A DNA stretch of 46,868 nucleotides from Lachnospiraceae bacterium (GCA_009911185.1 QXWW01000035.1:1-46868), one strand, 5' to 3'. Positions 10,183 to 18,110 are shown, counted from the stretch's first letter. A program made the numbers and translations. The notes: a model not told the origin generated them from the letters alone.

Positions 10183-10362
10183 TTATTTTTTACTTTCTAT
10201 AGCCTGATACGTTTTTTTACTCACTTCGTATGTGCGGTCTTCTACACAGACTAAATATGCGGTTACGTCATCAGTCACAATATCAGTTTGTAAATCTAGC
10301 ACGAGTTCGTTAATATTTTCAAATGATACATTATTTCCATCAATATCCTTAAATGATTTCAT
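10183..10362 (-). CDS. 59-aa cargo protein of unknown function
   Basis: I chose the ATG at 10,362 because GAGGAGG lies 6-7 bp upstream; a longer frame reaches into sequence without a ribosome site. The acidic product (MKSFKDIDGN to KTYQAIESKK) has no motif I recognise. It sits in the cargo island after the Mrr-like gene and has its own terminator, which is the moron pattern. Confidence 0.6.
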   Translation of the reverse strand: MKSFKDIDGNNVSFENINELVLDLQTDIVTDDVTAYLVCVEDRTYEVSKKTYQAIESKK

Positions 10363-10482
10363 TTTCGTCCTCCTCTCTTTAATTGGTAATTTGTTTATTA
10401 TAAATCGTAACACATTTAATGTCAATACCAAAAAAGTAAAAAATTTAGAAGTTCCTAAATCAGAAGAACCTCTACCGCAATA

Positions 10483-11092
10483 TTACGCTTTCTCAATCAT
10501 ACTATTCAGTTTATCCCTATCCCATAGCTTTACACCTAAAGCCTGCGCTTCTTCCTTTGCCTGAGCAGTGAAATACCTGTTCGTCAGCACGACAGCGATA
10601 TCCTTATGATACAAGCTCTTTCCGGTGTGCGCCTGCTGTACGGCGGCATTTCCTATATTTGATGAGTAGCATTTGCACTGTATTGCGTATGAAATTCCGT
10701 CTTTTTCTGCCAGTATGTCTATGCCATGGTCTCCGCTTCCTTGGGTAACTTCTACATTTTCAAAACCATTTTTCTTGAGAATATCAGCGCAAAAATATTC
10801 AAATTGGTGTCCCTCCATACTATCATAATTTTGACTTGTTTCAGATTGATGTATTGCGTCTACTCTGCTTATCTGTATAGGATCTTGATTTTGAACAATT
10901 CTATGACTCTTTATATTTTTTGAAACAACATGAGAAATTCCAACAAAAAAAAATACATCCAAACAGCCAAACCGCAATCCATTCAGGAAAACTCGTTCCG
11001 GATTCTCCTGAAAAAAGCATATACAAAGAAGCAAGTGTCCATAGCAAAAATGATATCTTTGACGCAAGTGTTAATTTTTTTAAATATTCCAT
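10483..11092 (-). pseudogene. membrane-anchored Mrr-like restriction endonuclease, frameshifted
   Basis: The gene starts at ATG 11,092 with GGAGG 8 bp upstream. The first 60 residues hold two hydrophobic segments (KISFLLWTLASLYMLF and WIAVWLFGCIFFCW). The second part, in another frame, is an Mrr-type catalytic domain with GSGDHGIDILAEKDG and YAIQCKCYS, the D-x(n)-QxK form of the PD-(D/E)XK site. The frames join at an A6 run (10,916-10,921); removing one A gives a continuous protein of about 202 aa. Mrr proteins cut modified DNA, and anchored versions occur in prophages as exclusion factors. Whether the shift is a mutation, slippage or a sequence error is open. Confidence 0.7.
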
Positions 11093-11107
11093 TTCCCTAT
11101 CCTCCGT

Positions 11108-11136
11108 TCAAAATAAGGCGGTAGATCGCTCTGCCG
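11108..11136 (-). terminator. intrinsic terminator after the DUF4352-like gene
   Basis: The minus strand forms GGCGGCAGA-gcga-TCTACCGCC (one mismatch) followed by TTATTTTG. It lies just downstream of the gene ending at 11,163. Confidence 0.6.
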
Positions 11137-11162
11137 CCCTATTGCTCAATATTCAGTTGTAA

Positions 11163-11765
11163 TTACTTCTCAATCATAAACACAAACTTATTACTGCTCC
11201 AAACATTGTCGGTAAAGTGAATCTCCACATTCTTATAGTCTGATGGCACCTCCCAGCCAATCCAGCCCTTCATCTTCTTACCAGCCGCAATCGTACCGTC
11301 AAGCTGATTTCCCTCTTTTTCCATCATGGCAGATAAAGAAAAGCTTAACGAATAATCATCGGCATAAGCTTCAAAACTCATTAAACTGCTTATTGCCAGT
11401 TCTTTTTCAGTGTTGTTGGCGATTTCAAACTCAGCCATAAGGAAAACATTTCCATCAGTAGGTTTGTTATACTCGCTCCCAGAACTTTCTTTATAGTCTG
11501 TTAATGTCACTTGTACGTCATTTAATTCTGCAATTTCCCCCTTTTTAAATAAAGTTTCTTTGTTTTCACTCTCTTCACTGCTTGATTGCTCCGTTGCATC
11601 AGATTGAACAGCGCTGGAATTGTTTTCCTTGGAATCACCGGCCTTTTGTGGCTTGTCGTCACCTCCGCCACCTGCTGCTGCACCAATAACCGCAATAACA
11701 ACTATAGCAATTATTACCCACTTGAGTTTTCCACCTTTTTTCATTCCACTATCCCTCCTACTCAT
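11163..11765 (-). CDS. membrane-anchored DUF4352-like protein
   Basis: A 200-aa protein with a basic N-terminus and one transmembrane segment (about residues 15-32, WVIIAIVVIAVIGAAAGG). A Ser/Glu/Asn-rich spacer follows (about 35-70), then an immunoglobulin-like domain with NVFLMAEFEIANNTEKEL and GWIGWEVP, the pattern of DUF4352 or telokin-like proteins. It is likely displayed on the outside of the membrane. Such proteins are frequent prophage cargo and could act in surface or superinfection effects, but that is inference. It has its own terminator, so it is expressed apart from the tail operon. Confidence 0.65.
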   Translation of the reverse strand: MSRRDSGMKKGGKLKWVIIAIVVIAVIGAAAGGGGDDKPQKAGDSKENNSSAVQSDATEQSSSEESENKETLFKKGEIAELNDVQVTLTDYKESSGSEYNKPTDGNVFLMAEFEIANNTEKELAISSLMSFEAYADDYSLSFSLSAMMEKEGNQLDGTIAAGKKMKGWIGWEVPSDYKNVEIHFTDNVWSSNKFVFMIEK

Positions 11766-11789
11766 TTTTCCAAATTATACCATAACCCG

Positions 11790-11861
11790 TCAAAAAAAGC
11801 TACATATTTCCCTGGTACTCTCCATCTTCAGTGCATCCATAATCTTTCGCATAAATCCCAT
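11790..11861 (-). CDS. 23-aa leader-like small frame
   Basis: The ATG is preceded by GGAGGATAGGGAA, the same ribosome site as the Mrr-like gene at 11,092. The product (MGFMRKIMDALK then MESTREICSFF) is very short and lies 25 bp ahead of the DUF4352-like gene. It may be a leader or the remnant of a cargo gene. Confidence 0.25.
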   Translation of the reverse strand: MGFMRKIMDALKMESTREICSFF

Positions 11862-11924
11862 TTCCCTATCCTCCATTGCTTGATACCTACATCATAGCAG
11901 ATATTGGCAGAAAATGGAATATAC

Positions 11925-11956
11925 GAAAAAAAAGGGCAGTATCGCCACCGCCCTTT
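11925..11956 (-). terminator. terminator at the end of the tail chaperone gene
   Basis: The minus strand forms AAAGGGC-(GGTGGCGATACT)-GCCCTTT followed by a run of T residues. It overlaps the stop codon of the Gp15-like gene and separates head-tail genes from the cargo island. Confidence 0.7.
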
Positions 11957-12551
11957 ATCTGTCAATTCTTCCCCTTTTCTTCGCATACTTCATGAACGTA
12001 TCATACTCTTCCTGCTCCTGCGGCGTGAGCTGCTCTTCTACCTGTTCCAGCGCATACCGTTCTTTCACCTTCCTTAATTCTGCCTTATCCGATGGTTTCA
12101 TCTTAGGGTCAACCTTCTTCGTGCGGATATCCACAATCCTAGTAAAAGCGCATTCTTCCAACGTGGATAACAAACCCATGAACACCCAGAAGTGCATGTC
12201 AGACTCATTGAGGTTTATTCCAAACTGCGTCAAAAAAGCAGAAAATATGCGCCATTGGTCTACGTCATAGTCCATGTCTTTACTTTCTTCTTTGCCGCCC
12301 TTGACAGGATTGTCAGTGTACCATCCAGAAAGAAACCATTGTATCCCCTCCTGTATAGTTTCCATGTCCGGAAGCTTCTCTGTAACTCCCTCCACATCAA
12401 ACATCAATTCGCAAGCCATAGACATTTTTTCCATGTCAGTCAAGCCGTTATCGCTCAATGCTTGGAAAATCTGTATTCCTATGCGGAAATCACTGTTGAT
12501 GGGATAGCCTTTGTATTCAGTTGGGAGTTTATCAAGCATGACATTGAACAT
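11955..12551 (-). CDS. Gp15-family tail assembly chaperone
   Basis: A 198-aa protein matching the bacteriophage Gp15 family (MLDKLPTEYKGYPINSDFR at the N-terminus; WRIFSAFLTQFGINL in the middle). It normally lies between a gpG-like chaperone and the tape measure. Here it follows the gpG-like gene, while the tape measure is displaced 3.5 kb by cargo. Start and upstream stop overlap by 1 bp. The role, loading tube subunits on the tape measure, is known for the functional class and not shown here. Confidence 0.8.
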   Translation of the reverse strand: MFNVMLDKLPTEYKGYPINSDFRIGIQIFQALSDNGLTDMEKMSMACELMFDVEGVTEKLPDMETIQEGIQWFLSGWYTDNPVKGGKEESKDMDYDVDQWRIFSAFLTQFGINLNESDMHFWVFMGLLSTLEECAFTRIVDIRTKKVDPKMKPSDKAELRKVKERYALEQVEEQLTPQEQEEYDTFMKYAKKRGRIDR

Positions 12552-13003
12552 CAGCTTTTTGCGCCCTTTCTGCCTTTGTTGTACTTCTTACTGATAGTTT
12601 GATTACGCTCCTTGGTGTATTTTTCGATAAAAGGCGTAATCTTCTCAAAGAAATCAGCAATCTCATACATACTGGGGACAATTCCGCCAAAAATTTTCCG
12701 GCTTGCTTCGACACCAAAGATAGCGTCAATTTTTTCACTGACTTCTTTGCTGATTTTTTCGCGGATAGCAATAACATTGTCAAGAGCTTCATAATTTACA
12801 ATCTCCCCGTCTTCAGAAACAACTTTCTCGCCCTGCTCTTTCATGTCCTTAATGTCCTGCCGCTGATCCTGCGCTTCAAACCATTGTATCATATCAGAAA
12901 ATGCTTTAAAAAAATCATTGTTCGTAACAGAAAACTCTATGCATTCCCCAGCGTCGTTTACTTCAATCTTTCTTATCCCGTTGTCAACACGTAAACTGTC
13001 CAT
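12551..13003 (-). CDS. gpG-like tail assembly chaperone (DUF6673-like)
   Basis: A 150-aa mostly helical protein directly after the tail tube gene and before Gp15, the usual place of the first tail chaperone. Features include NDFFKAFSDMIQWFEAQDQR and FGVEASRKIFGG, ending in a basic tail. I recall this as DUF6673 but have not searched it. No slippery heptamer was noted at its end, and the next gene starts at the overlapping base, so coupling rather than frameshifting joins the two chaperones. Confidence 0.65.
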   Translation of the reverse strand: MDSLRVDNGIRKIEVNDAGECIEFSVTNNDFFKAFSDMIQWFEAQDQRQDIKDMKEQGEKVVSEDGEIVNYEALDNVIAIREKISKEVSEKIDAIFGVEASRKIFGGIVPSMYEIADFFEKITPFIEKYTKERNQTISKKYNKGRKGAKS

Positions 13004-13013
13004 AACCCACCTC

Positions 13014-13547
13014 TTAACTTAAGCTGCTGCCTGTGCTTTTTTCAGACTTTAAAGATGCCGGTGCTGCGCTTCCTGCTGTAAATACTTTGGTATCTGCATT
13101 AAATGTTCCCTCAATTCCGTCTCCGCGCCCTCCGAGCGTGATTGAGTTTGTTACATTCGCCCCGGCGTCTCCTCCTGTGCTTCCAACTGTAACCGCGCAC
13201 AAACGCTGCACAGCAGGATAGGATGGCCCGGCACCTTGAACCCTGACACGCACATAAGAGGATATAGCTTTGCTTCCTGTTGGTAACGTGTCTATAAGGT
13301 TATTGAACCAGTCCAAAAGAGCTGAATCATCCTGGTCAATATCCTGCATTTCAACAGAAATTGACGGTGTATAGGATTTTACATCCGTCGTCCCATTTTC
13401 CTGATTTATCCACTGCTCTGTTTCTTCTTCTGCATTAAATTCTTCTGTCAGGGATGTTATCCCGTCTCCCAACAGATGGTATTCCGGTTTTGCAAGCGTT
13501 TTGTCCATTTTTACATCAACGAAATGCTGCAGTTCATGTCTTTTCAT
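13014..13547 (-). CDS. major tail (tube) protein
   Basis: A 177-aa protein with the usual tube protein opening (ELQHFVDVKMD), PSISVEMQDIDQDD in the middle and a Gly/Ala/Ser-rich end. It sits between the tail terminator-like gene and the tail chaperones. GAAAGGAG precedes the ATG. It should polymerise into hexameric rings around the tape measure. Confidence 0.8.
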   Translation of the reverse strand: MKRHELQHFVDVKMDKTLAKPEYHLLGDGITSLTEEFNAEEETEQWINQENGTTDVKSYTPSISVEMQDIDQDDSALLDWFNNLIDTLPTGSKAISSYVRVRVQGAGPSYPAVQRLCAVTVGSTGGDAGANVTNSITLGGRGDGIEGTFNADTKVFTAGSAAPASLKSEKSTGSSLS

Positions 13548-14005
13548 TAATATTCTCCTTTCTTTCTGTATTCCATGACCACATTGGCAGCAAACACTGT
13601 CGCCTTGTCTCCCTCAACTTCCTCTACATCCGGGAAGCTGCCGCCTGCGGTTATCTTTGTTATTGCTCTGTTCCCGGTCAGCTTCGGAAGATTTTCTATA
13701 TCCTCCAACCACTCAGTAATGTTGTCCACAACATCCTGTGCGTTTATCATCTGCCCGTTGCCTTGGGGAAAACTCTGGTAGGCAACCTGGATCGGAAGTT
13801 CTGCGGTAAATCCACCAATGATGTCTCTGTTTTTTATTCCACCTGCTCCGGTCATGATATACACGCACTTTCCAACGTCCTTTGAGTTGTACTTGATTTT
13901 TGCGTCCTTCGGGATATACGGGCAGTCCCCGAACAGTTCCAGCAGCATATCCCCGATGCGGTCATATTCGGTTTTAGAAAGGCGTTCTTTGATTTCTTCG
14001 CTCAT
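13547..14005 (-). CDS. tail terminator / minor capsid protein 3-like
   Basis: A 152-aa protein between connector genes and the tube gene, where tail completion proteins lie. It contains a beta-rich middle (CVYIMTGAGGIKNRD; LPIQVAYQSFPQGNGQ) and ends VVMEYRKKGEY, a layout shared by minor capsid 3-type proteins. Its last base overlaps the first base of the tube gene, showing tight coupling. Confidence 0.6.
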   Translation of the reverse strand: MSEEIKERLSKTEYDRIGDMLLELFGDCPYIPKDAKIKYNSKDVGKCVYIMTGAGGIKNRDIIGGFTAELPIQVAYQSFPQGNGQMINAQDVVDNITEWLEDIENLPKLTGNRAITKITAGGSFPDVEEVEGDKATVFAANVVMEYRKKGEY

Positions 14006-14008
14006 AGG

Positions 14009-14272
14009 CTACTCACTTTCGCCAACAACATAAGACTTTGTTACTTTTGGCTGTTCGTCATAATACTTTGCATTATCTTTCTGCGAATCGCCAATCGTAC
14101 CGCAACAGCCGCCGCCATTCCAATATGGATAGCCTAAAACTTTTTCCTGCATTTTGTGATACAATTTTAAATACATTTCAGCAGGAAGTTTTGAGAGTGC
14201 ATCATGTAAAATGTCAACATCAACATTGCATTCCTCTCCTATTTCTGCCGTAATTCTTTTAATTGTCTGCAT
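14009..14272 (-). CDS. 87-aa head-tail region protein, unknown
   Basis: A small protein encoded between two connector-type genes, with 1-bp overlap upstream and a 3-bp gap downstream. It contains WNGGGCCGTIGDS, which suggests a metal or disulfide site, but I recognise no family. Operon position suggests a virion assembly role. Confidence 0.5.
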   Translation of the reverse strand: MQTIKRITAEIGEECNVDVDILHDALSKLPAEMYLKLYHKMQEKVLGYPYWNGGGCCGTIGDSQKDNAKYYDEQPKVTKSYVVGESE

Positions 14273-14745
14273 TATCTTCCTCCTATTTCAAATCTCGGTA
14301 TCACCGTATACACGTCCACCGTATCAACCCCGAACGCATACCCGTACTTTGCTTTTACATAGTCAAAATATCCCTCATATCCCTGTGCTTGATAGTCCTT
14401 GCTTTCCACCAATCCCACGGGCAAATCAGCGTGAATATTAAAGTCGTCTTTTTCCACAATCACGAAAAAGTCAGAACCTTTATTCAGAGTGAAACTTTCA
14501 AGCATTTCTTCCGTTGTGAGTTTCTCCCATACTTTAGGCGGCAAATACGGCTTTTTCCAAGAAGATTTCGGTACTTTCACAACGCAAGCACTTGCGTCTT
14601 CCAGACCGCTTTTCTGCTTGTTTGCACCCTCTGTCAGTTCTATTCTTACCAAATCAAACCGCGTGCCGAAATACTGCTCTTCTTCCCGTAGCCCGGTCAC
14701 ATAGCGATTGTATACCACTACGCTGTCAACATAGTTAATGCCCAT
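14272..14745 (-). CDS. head-tail connector / minor capsid-like protein (DUF6751-like)
   Basis: A 157-aa protein from the ATG at 14,745, preferred because GGGTGG lies 5 bp upstream; a GTG nine bases earlier lacks a ribosome site. The sequence (YVDSVVVYNRY; PPKVWEKLT; SDFFVIVEKDDF) resembles minor capsid proteins encoded just before the tail terminator, and I recall it as DUF6751. It directly follows the Tad1-like gene. Confidence 0.5.
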   Translation of the reverse strand: MGINYVDSVVVYNRYVTGLREEEQYFGTRFDLVRIELTEGANKQKSGLEDASACVVKVPKSSWKKPYLPPKVWEKLTTEEMLESFTLNKGSDFFVIVEKDDFNIHADLPVGLVESKDYQAQGYEGYFDYVKAKYGYAFGVDTVDVYTVIPRFEIGGR

Positions 14746-14757
14746 GATAGCCACCCA

Positions 14758-15123
14758 TTAGACGGTATGTGTTCCCTCTACTCCCCGGTTTTCCCTCGCA
14801 ACTGTTCTCTTTCTAAGCCACATCAAGGCTTCCTCCAGTTTGGTAATGGCACACGCATTTTCCCGGCAACGGAAGTCGCTGTTCTGGAAATGTTCCAAAC
14901 GGCAGATAACCATATTGATTAAGTCCTCGTTGTTTACGCCGTTCACTCCGCACTCTTTAATCGGTCCCTCCTGAAAATGAATGTCTGCCAAAACCGCCTG
15001 CGGCATGGTTTCATCTACCGCATGGATAACCCGGAAATTGTGCGGTGCATTGTACTGAAAATCTTCCTCAACCAAAACTTTTGTATATTTGCTTGTAAGT
15101 AAGTCCATTTTTAATTCTTTCAT
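14758..15123 (-). CDS. tad1-like: Tad1/Acb2-family cyclic nucleotide sponge (anti-defence)
   Basis: A 121-aa protein. The C-terminal helical hairpin has the family signature: E88-N89, A92, LEEALMWL at 96-103, R106, R110 and RGVEGTH at 113-119. The N-terminal part contains IHFQEGPIKECGVNGVNNED (48-67), which I associate with Tad1-type proteins. Tad1 binds gcADPR-type signals and blocks Thoeris; Acb2 binds cyclic di- and trinucleotides and blocks CBASS. The gene lies inside the head operon between a metallopeptidase and a connector gene, so it would be made with late genes. Ligand choice cannot be read from the sequence. The family call is strong from motif memory; function is inferred. Confidence 0.8.
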   Translation of the reverse strand: MKELKMDLLTSKYTKVLVEEDFQYNAPHNFRVIHAVDETMPQAVLADIHFQEGPIKECGVNGVNNEDLINMVICRLEHFQNSDFRCRENACAITKLEEALMWLRKRTVARENRGVEGTHTV

Positions 15124-15140
15124 ATATTTTCCTTTCCGAA

Positions 15141-15491
15141 TTAGAGTAAATCTAATTCATTGAATACTTTACAAATCTTCGGGGATTGGATAGCGAACCA
15201 GTCAACCATTTCTTCATTGACTGCCCATGCGCCGCAAGTCGATACAGATGAACTGTCAAGACCGCTCTCAAAAAGAAAAGCGTGTATCAGTTCGTGCCGG
15301 AGAATTGACTTTTTCCACCCCTCATAATCTTCCAGTTCGCAATCATCTTTTTTGTTGCAGATAATGATTTCGTGGGTGGAATTGTCTGTGTAGCCGTCAC
15401 GGTATTTACCGTCAAGCCGTTCATCGTCTTTCTCGTTTCGGAAAAACACATTGTATTCCGTTCCCAAAATATTTACTTTACAATCTTTCAT
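15141..15491 (-). CDS. small HExxH zinc metallopeptidase-like protein
   Basis: From the ATG at 15,491 (GAGGTG upstream, overlapping the previous stop as ATGA) the product is 116 aa. It carries RHELIHAFLFESGL with H66-E67 and H70, and a downstream NEEMVDWFA with glutamates near 93-94 that may supply the third ligand, as in ImmA/SprT-like domains. The fold is probably a minimal zincin. In a late operon it may process a virion protein, or act on a host regulator. Neither is shown. Confidence 0.65.
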   Translation of the reverse strand: MKDCKVNILGTEYNVFFRNEKDDERLDGKYRDGYTDNSTHEIIICNKKDDCELEDYEGWKKSILRHELIHAFLFESGLDSSSVSTCGAWAVNEEMVDWFAIQSPKICKVFNELDLL

Positions 15492-15991
15492 TTCCACACC
15501 TCACGCTTTCCCGGATATGCCCCGGCATACAGCAGATTCACTCCGTTTGCGTCCGGGATAAATGAAAGGTACTCCCGGACAGTATCACGATACAGCCTAT
15601 CCTGTGCCGCCTTGTCGGACAAAACAGCGTCTATCAAGGTACTGCCGCCCTCTGTCTTTGCCGTGTACGATATGGATTCACTGCCGGAGGAAACGGAAGA
15701 TACCACTTTCCCCCGGAGTGCGCCCGATTCGTCTGTTATGTACCCTTGCCCTTCGCTTACCCGTTTGTTTGCCGCTTCAATCTGCGCTGAAATCTCAATC
15801 AACTTGCAGACGCACCGCCGGACGGTTTCCGCATCGTCCTCATTGGTAGGAAATGCGAATTTCAGTTTGTTCAGCGTCAAGGTGTCAATTCGGCGGCAGG
15901 CTTCCCACGAAAGGCGGTTGAAGTCCGGCTCTGATATGGCATCCTCGCCGTATATGCTTTTGTAGTAGTCGTATGTGACGTATGATGCCAT
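15488..15991 (-). CDS. head-tail connector (gp6-like) protein
   Basis: A 167-aa protein following the capsid genes, with the N-terminal pattern YVTYDYYKSIYG and WEACRRIDTLTLNK seen in head-tail adaptor proteins of clostridial siphophages. Central AAQDRLYRDTVREYLS is helical. It is the first gene after the small protein downstream of capsid. AAGGAGG precedes the ATG. Confidence 0.65.
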   Translation of the reverse strand: MASYVTYDYYKSIYGEDAISEPDFNRLSWEACRRIDTLTLNKLKFAFPTNEDDAETVRRCVCKLIEISAQIEAANKRVSEGQGYITDESGALRGKVVSSVSSGSESISYTAKTEGGSTLIDAVLSDKAAQDRLYRDTVREYLSFIPDANGVNLLYAGAYPGKREVWK

Positions 15992-16003
15992 ATCTCACCC
16001 TCC

Positions 16004-16153
16004 TTAAGCTGATAAATCGGTTTCTTTATCCGGTTCTTTGCCTCGTTTACCTTTTCTTTCTTCGATCACTTCCTCATATCCGGCCTTCTTCCACTGCTCC
16101 ACCACAAGCGGATTGTCGCTTTCAAGGATAGTTCCATTCCGCTTTATTCTCAT
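16004..16153 (-). CDS. 49-aa protein between capsid and connector genes
   Basis: The ATG overlaps the capsid stop (ATGA), giving MRIKRNGTILESDNPLVVEQ and ending EPDKETDLSA. Short basic/acidic proteins of this kind (often ending in a charged tail) are common between capsid and connector genes in Firmicute phages. Function is unknown; a decoration or assembly role is possible. Confidence 0.65.
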   Translation of the reverse strand: MRIKRNGTILESDNPLVVEQWKKAGYEEVIEERKGKRGKEPDKETDLSA

Positions 16154-16992
16154 GCGCCAGCCGCCTCCTTATAGAAGATAAGGTCAGGCATAACCGCCTT
16201 AGTTCCATAGTGATAGAACAGCTCCACGCCGTAAGCATTGGAAAGCGGGATTTTCTCTGCTGTGTACTCATCCGACATAACCGGCTGCGCGATTGCACCG
16301 TCAACCATGATTTCATAGTCAACACCGTCCGGCAGATGCACGGAAGAAAACGTCTTTACACCATGGTATGCGTCAAATTCCTCTGTCGTGGAATCAATGT
16401 TTGGGCGGCTCACCTTATCCAAATATGTACGGATTTTACCGTAATACTTTGTATTACAGATAAGGTTAATCATTTCCCTTGGAACACCATCAACAAAATC
16501 ATTCTTTGTATTCTCGCACACCTGGATAGCTTCCTCGATTTCATCTTCAATAGCCGAAGCTGCCGGAGTGATTTTTGTTCCGGCTGTCTTTCCGACTGCA
16601 AAGAAAGCTGTATCAAGCTCGGATGCCATGCGCTGAACATGGTTATTTGCTCTCTTTCCCATGATTCCATCAACACCGTAGAGAGAAACATCTTTCTTTT
16701 CCAGTTCCTCCACGATTTCCTTGTCCTGGTCGATTGGAACAGTCACGGTATCAGCCTTTACGCTGTCGCCCTTTCCGTTGGTTCTTGCCGTTCCATATTT
16801 CTTGCTGGAAGAGTTCACAAATCTCTTCGCTTCAACACTTCCTGCGGTCGGGTCGCCGGACAAGTCGGTATTCTTGAAACGCGCCGAAATAAGCGCCTTA
16901 TTCACGTTTTCAATTACCTTTCCGTACAGCTCCGCAAGATAGGCTTTCCCATCTTCCGTTGTCAAAATATTTAATGCTTCAATTCTTGCCAT
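16150..16992 (-). CDS. major capsid protein
   Basis: A 280-aa protein downstream of the scaffold gene. It has an N-terminal arm (LNILTTEDGKAYLAELYGKV), a central domain with DTVTVPIDQDKEIVEELEKKD, and C-terminal VELFYHYGTKAVMPDLIFYK. The length and order fit an HK97-fold capsid protein with a separate scaffold. AAAGGACATGAA precedes the ATG. Confidence 0.85.
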   Translation of the reverse strand: MARIEALNILTTEDGKAYLAELYGKVIENVNKALISARFKNTDLSGDPTAGSVEAKRFVNSSSKKYGTARTNGKGDSVKADTVTVPIDQDKEIVEELEKKDVSLYGVDGIMGKRANNHVQRMASELDTAFFAVGKTAGTKITPAASAIEDEIEEAIQVCENTKNDFVDGVPREMINLICNTKYYGKIRTYLDKVSRPNIDSTTEEFDAYHGVKTFSSVHLPDGVDYEIMVDGAIAQPVMSDEYTAEKIPLSNAYGVELFYHYGTKAVMPDLIFYKEAAGA

Positions 16993-17017
16993 TTCATGTC
17001 CTTTCTGCCCTTATAGG

Positions 17018-17629
17018 CTACCAAATCTTAGGTACAGATTTCGGTTCTGCGGCAGGCTCTTTCTTTCCTTCGGACTTATCCGTAAACTTCGGCGCACTCC
17101 CGGCAGCTTTCTCCTTTGCTTCGGCTTCGGCTTTCTCTGCTTCGGTCTGATAGAAGTGGTCTTTCTCGTTCTCCTTTGCCAGATAGTCACGAAAACCAAC
17201 AAAAGCACCTTCTTTCCATTTCAGACCGTCTTTTTCGTCCATGACCTTATTGGAATAATACTCACGAGTGTGATTTGCTTTCACTCCAATTTCATCAAAC
17301 TCCCGATTGAGCCAATCCCTTTGGTCACGTTCCAGAATCCGCTTATTTGCATTGTCCTGCGCTTCCCTCGCCGCTTGCTTGTACTTCTCAATCTCCTGAG
17401 CCTGTTTATCCGGGTCAATGTCCTTAAACTTCTCCAAGGTTTCATTCGCCGTGTCAAGCTGCCCTTTGTAAGCGTCCCGGTCAGTTTCCGCCGCTTCGGT
17501 TTTTTTCACCTGCTTGTCATAGTCGGCAATGGTCTTATAATTTTCCTTTACCGCTCCGACAATAGCCGCTTTCTGCTCGTCCGTAACCTCGATTCCTGCA
17601 TCTTTCAAAATCTGTTCAATGTTCTTCAT
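17018..17629 (-). CDS. capsid scaffolding protein
   Basis: A 203-aa, highly charged, mostly coiled-coil protein (residues about 40-110), followed by NREFDEIGVKANHTREYYSN and a Lys/Glu/Ala-rich tail. It lies immediately upstream of the capsid gene, as Gp20-type scaffolds do. AGGAGG precedes the ATG. No portal gene lies upstream; instead there is a tRNA cluster. Confidence 0.85.
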   Translation of the reverse strand: MKNIEQILKDAGIEVTDEQKAAIVGAVKENYKTIADYDKQVKKTEAAETDRDAYKGQLDTANETLEKFKDIDPDKQAQEIEKYKQAAREAQDNANKRILERDQRDWLNREFDEIGVKANHTREYYSNKVMDEKDGLKWKEGAFVGFRDYLAKENEKDHFYQTEAEKAEAEAKEKAAGSAPKFTDKSEGKKEPAAEPKSVPKIW

Positions 17630-17705
17630 GTGTTATCCTCCTAACGTCTTTTTTAACCGTCCGTCAACGGTATGGATTTAGGCAAATAAACCTTTGCCGG
17701 GGTAA

Positions 17706-17777
17706 CTGGCGTAGTTGGATTTGAACCAACAATACAGGAGTCAAAGTCCTGTGCCTTAACCACTTGACGATACGCCA
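17706..17777 (-). tRNA. tRNA-Gln (TTG anticodon)
   Basis: The minus strand folds as a 72-nt cloverleaf: acceptor TGGCGTA with TACGCCA, anticodon stem CAGGA/TCCTG around CTTTGAC (anticodon TTG), and a T-loop TTCAAAT. CCA is not encoded. It lies upstream of the scaffold gene. Confidence 0.9.
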
Positions 17778-17902
17778 TTGATGAGAAAGCATTGTTTATG
17801 TGAGAATTATCAATGCTCTCTCACTACCTCAAGCGTTTTTGTTCTCACCTTTGTCCGCTATTTTGGATTTCTACCTCAACGGCTTCCGAAGTTACCGTCC
17901 AA

Positions 17903-17976
17903 TCGGAATTGGTGGACTCGAACCACCGACACACGGCTTATAAGGCCGCCGCTCTAACCGACTGAGCTAAATTCCG
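17903..17976 (-). tRNA. tRNA-Ile (TAT anticodon)
   Basis: A 74-nt cloverleaf: acceptor CGGAATT/AATTCCG with A discriminator, D-stem GCTC/GAGC, anticodon loop CTTATAA (anticodon TAT, reading AUA), T-arm GGTGG-TTCGAGT-CCACC. AUA-reading tRNAs are typical phage passengers because hosts often use few of them. Confidence 0.88.
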
Positions 17977-17983
17977 AGAGGGT

Positions 17984-18007
17984 GCGTCCACCCATAAGGG
18001 CAGACGC
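17984..18007 (-). promoter_or_regulatory. 10-bp hairpin just upstream of tRNA-Ile
   Basis: The minus strand reads GCGTCTGCCC-TTAT-GGGTGGACGC, a 10-bp stem with two G-T pairs and a 4-base loop, ending 7 bp before the tRNA. No T run follows. It may be a processing signal or part of a decayed tRNA. Confidence 0.4.
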
Positions 18008-18110
18008 TAGGGAAATGATGGTGCTTGGCAGGCGTCGCCACTCCTGCATCTCTTTTAACCCATTCAATAGGGCGTGTGGTTGCAACGAAATTTACCACCT
18101 CAAGCACCAA

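Noticed and set aside
16210-16974. 254-codon frame on the plus strand opposite the capsid gene
   Set aside because: Shadow of the capsid gene; it has no ribosome site and no conserved pattern.
18019-18109. Possible class II tRNA bounded by TGGTGCTT/AAGCACCA
   Set aside because: It has no T-loop of the TTCRANY type and no credible anticodon arm, so only the inverted repeat is noted.
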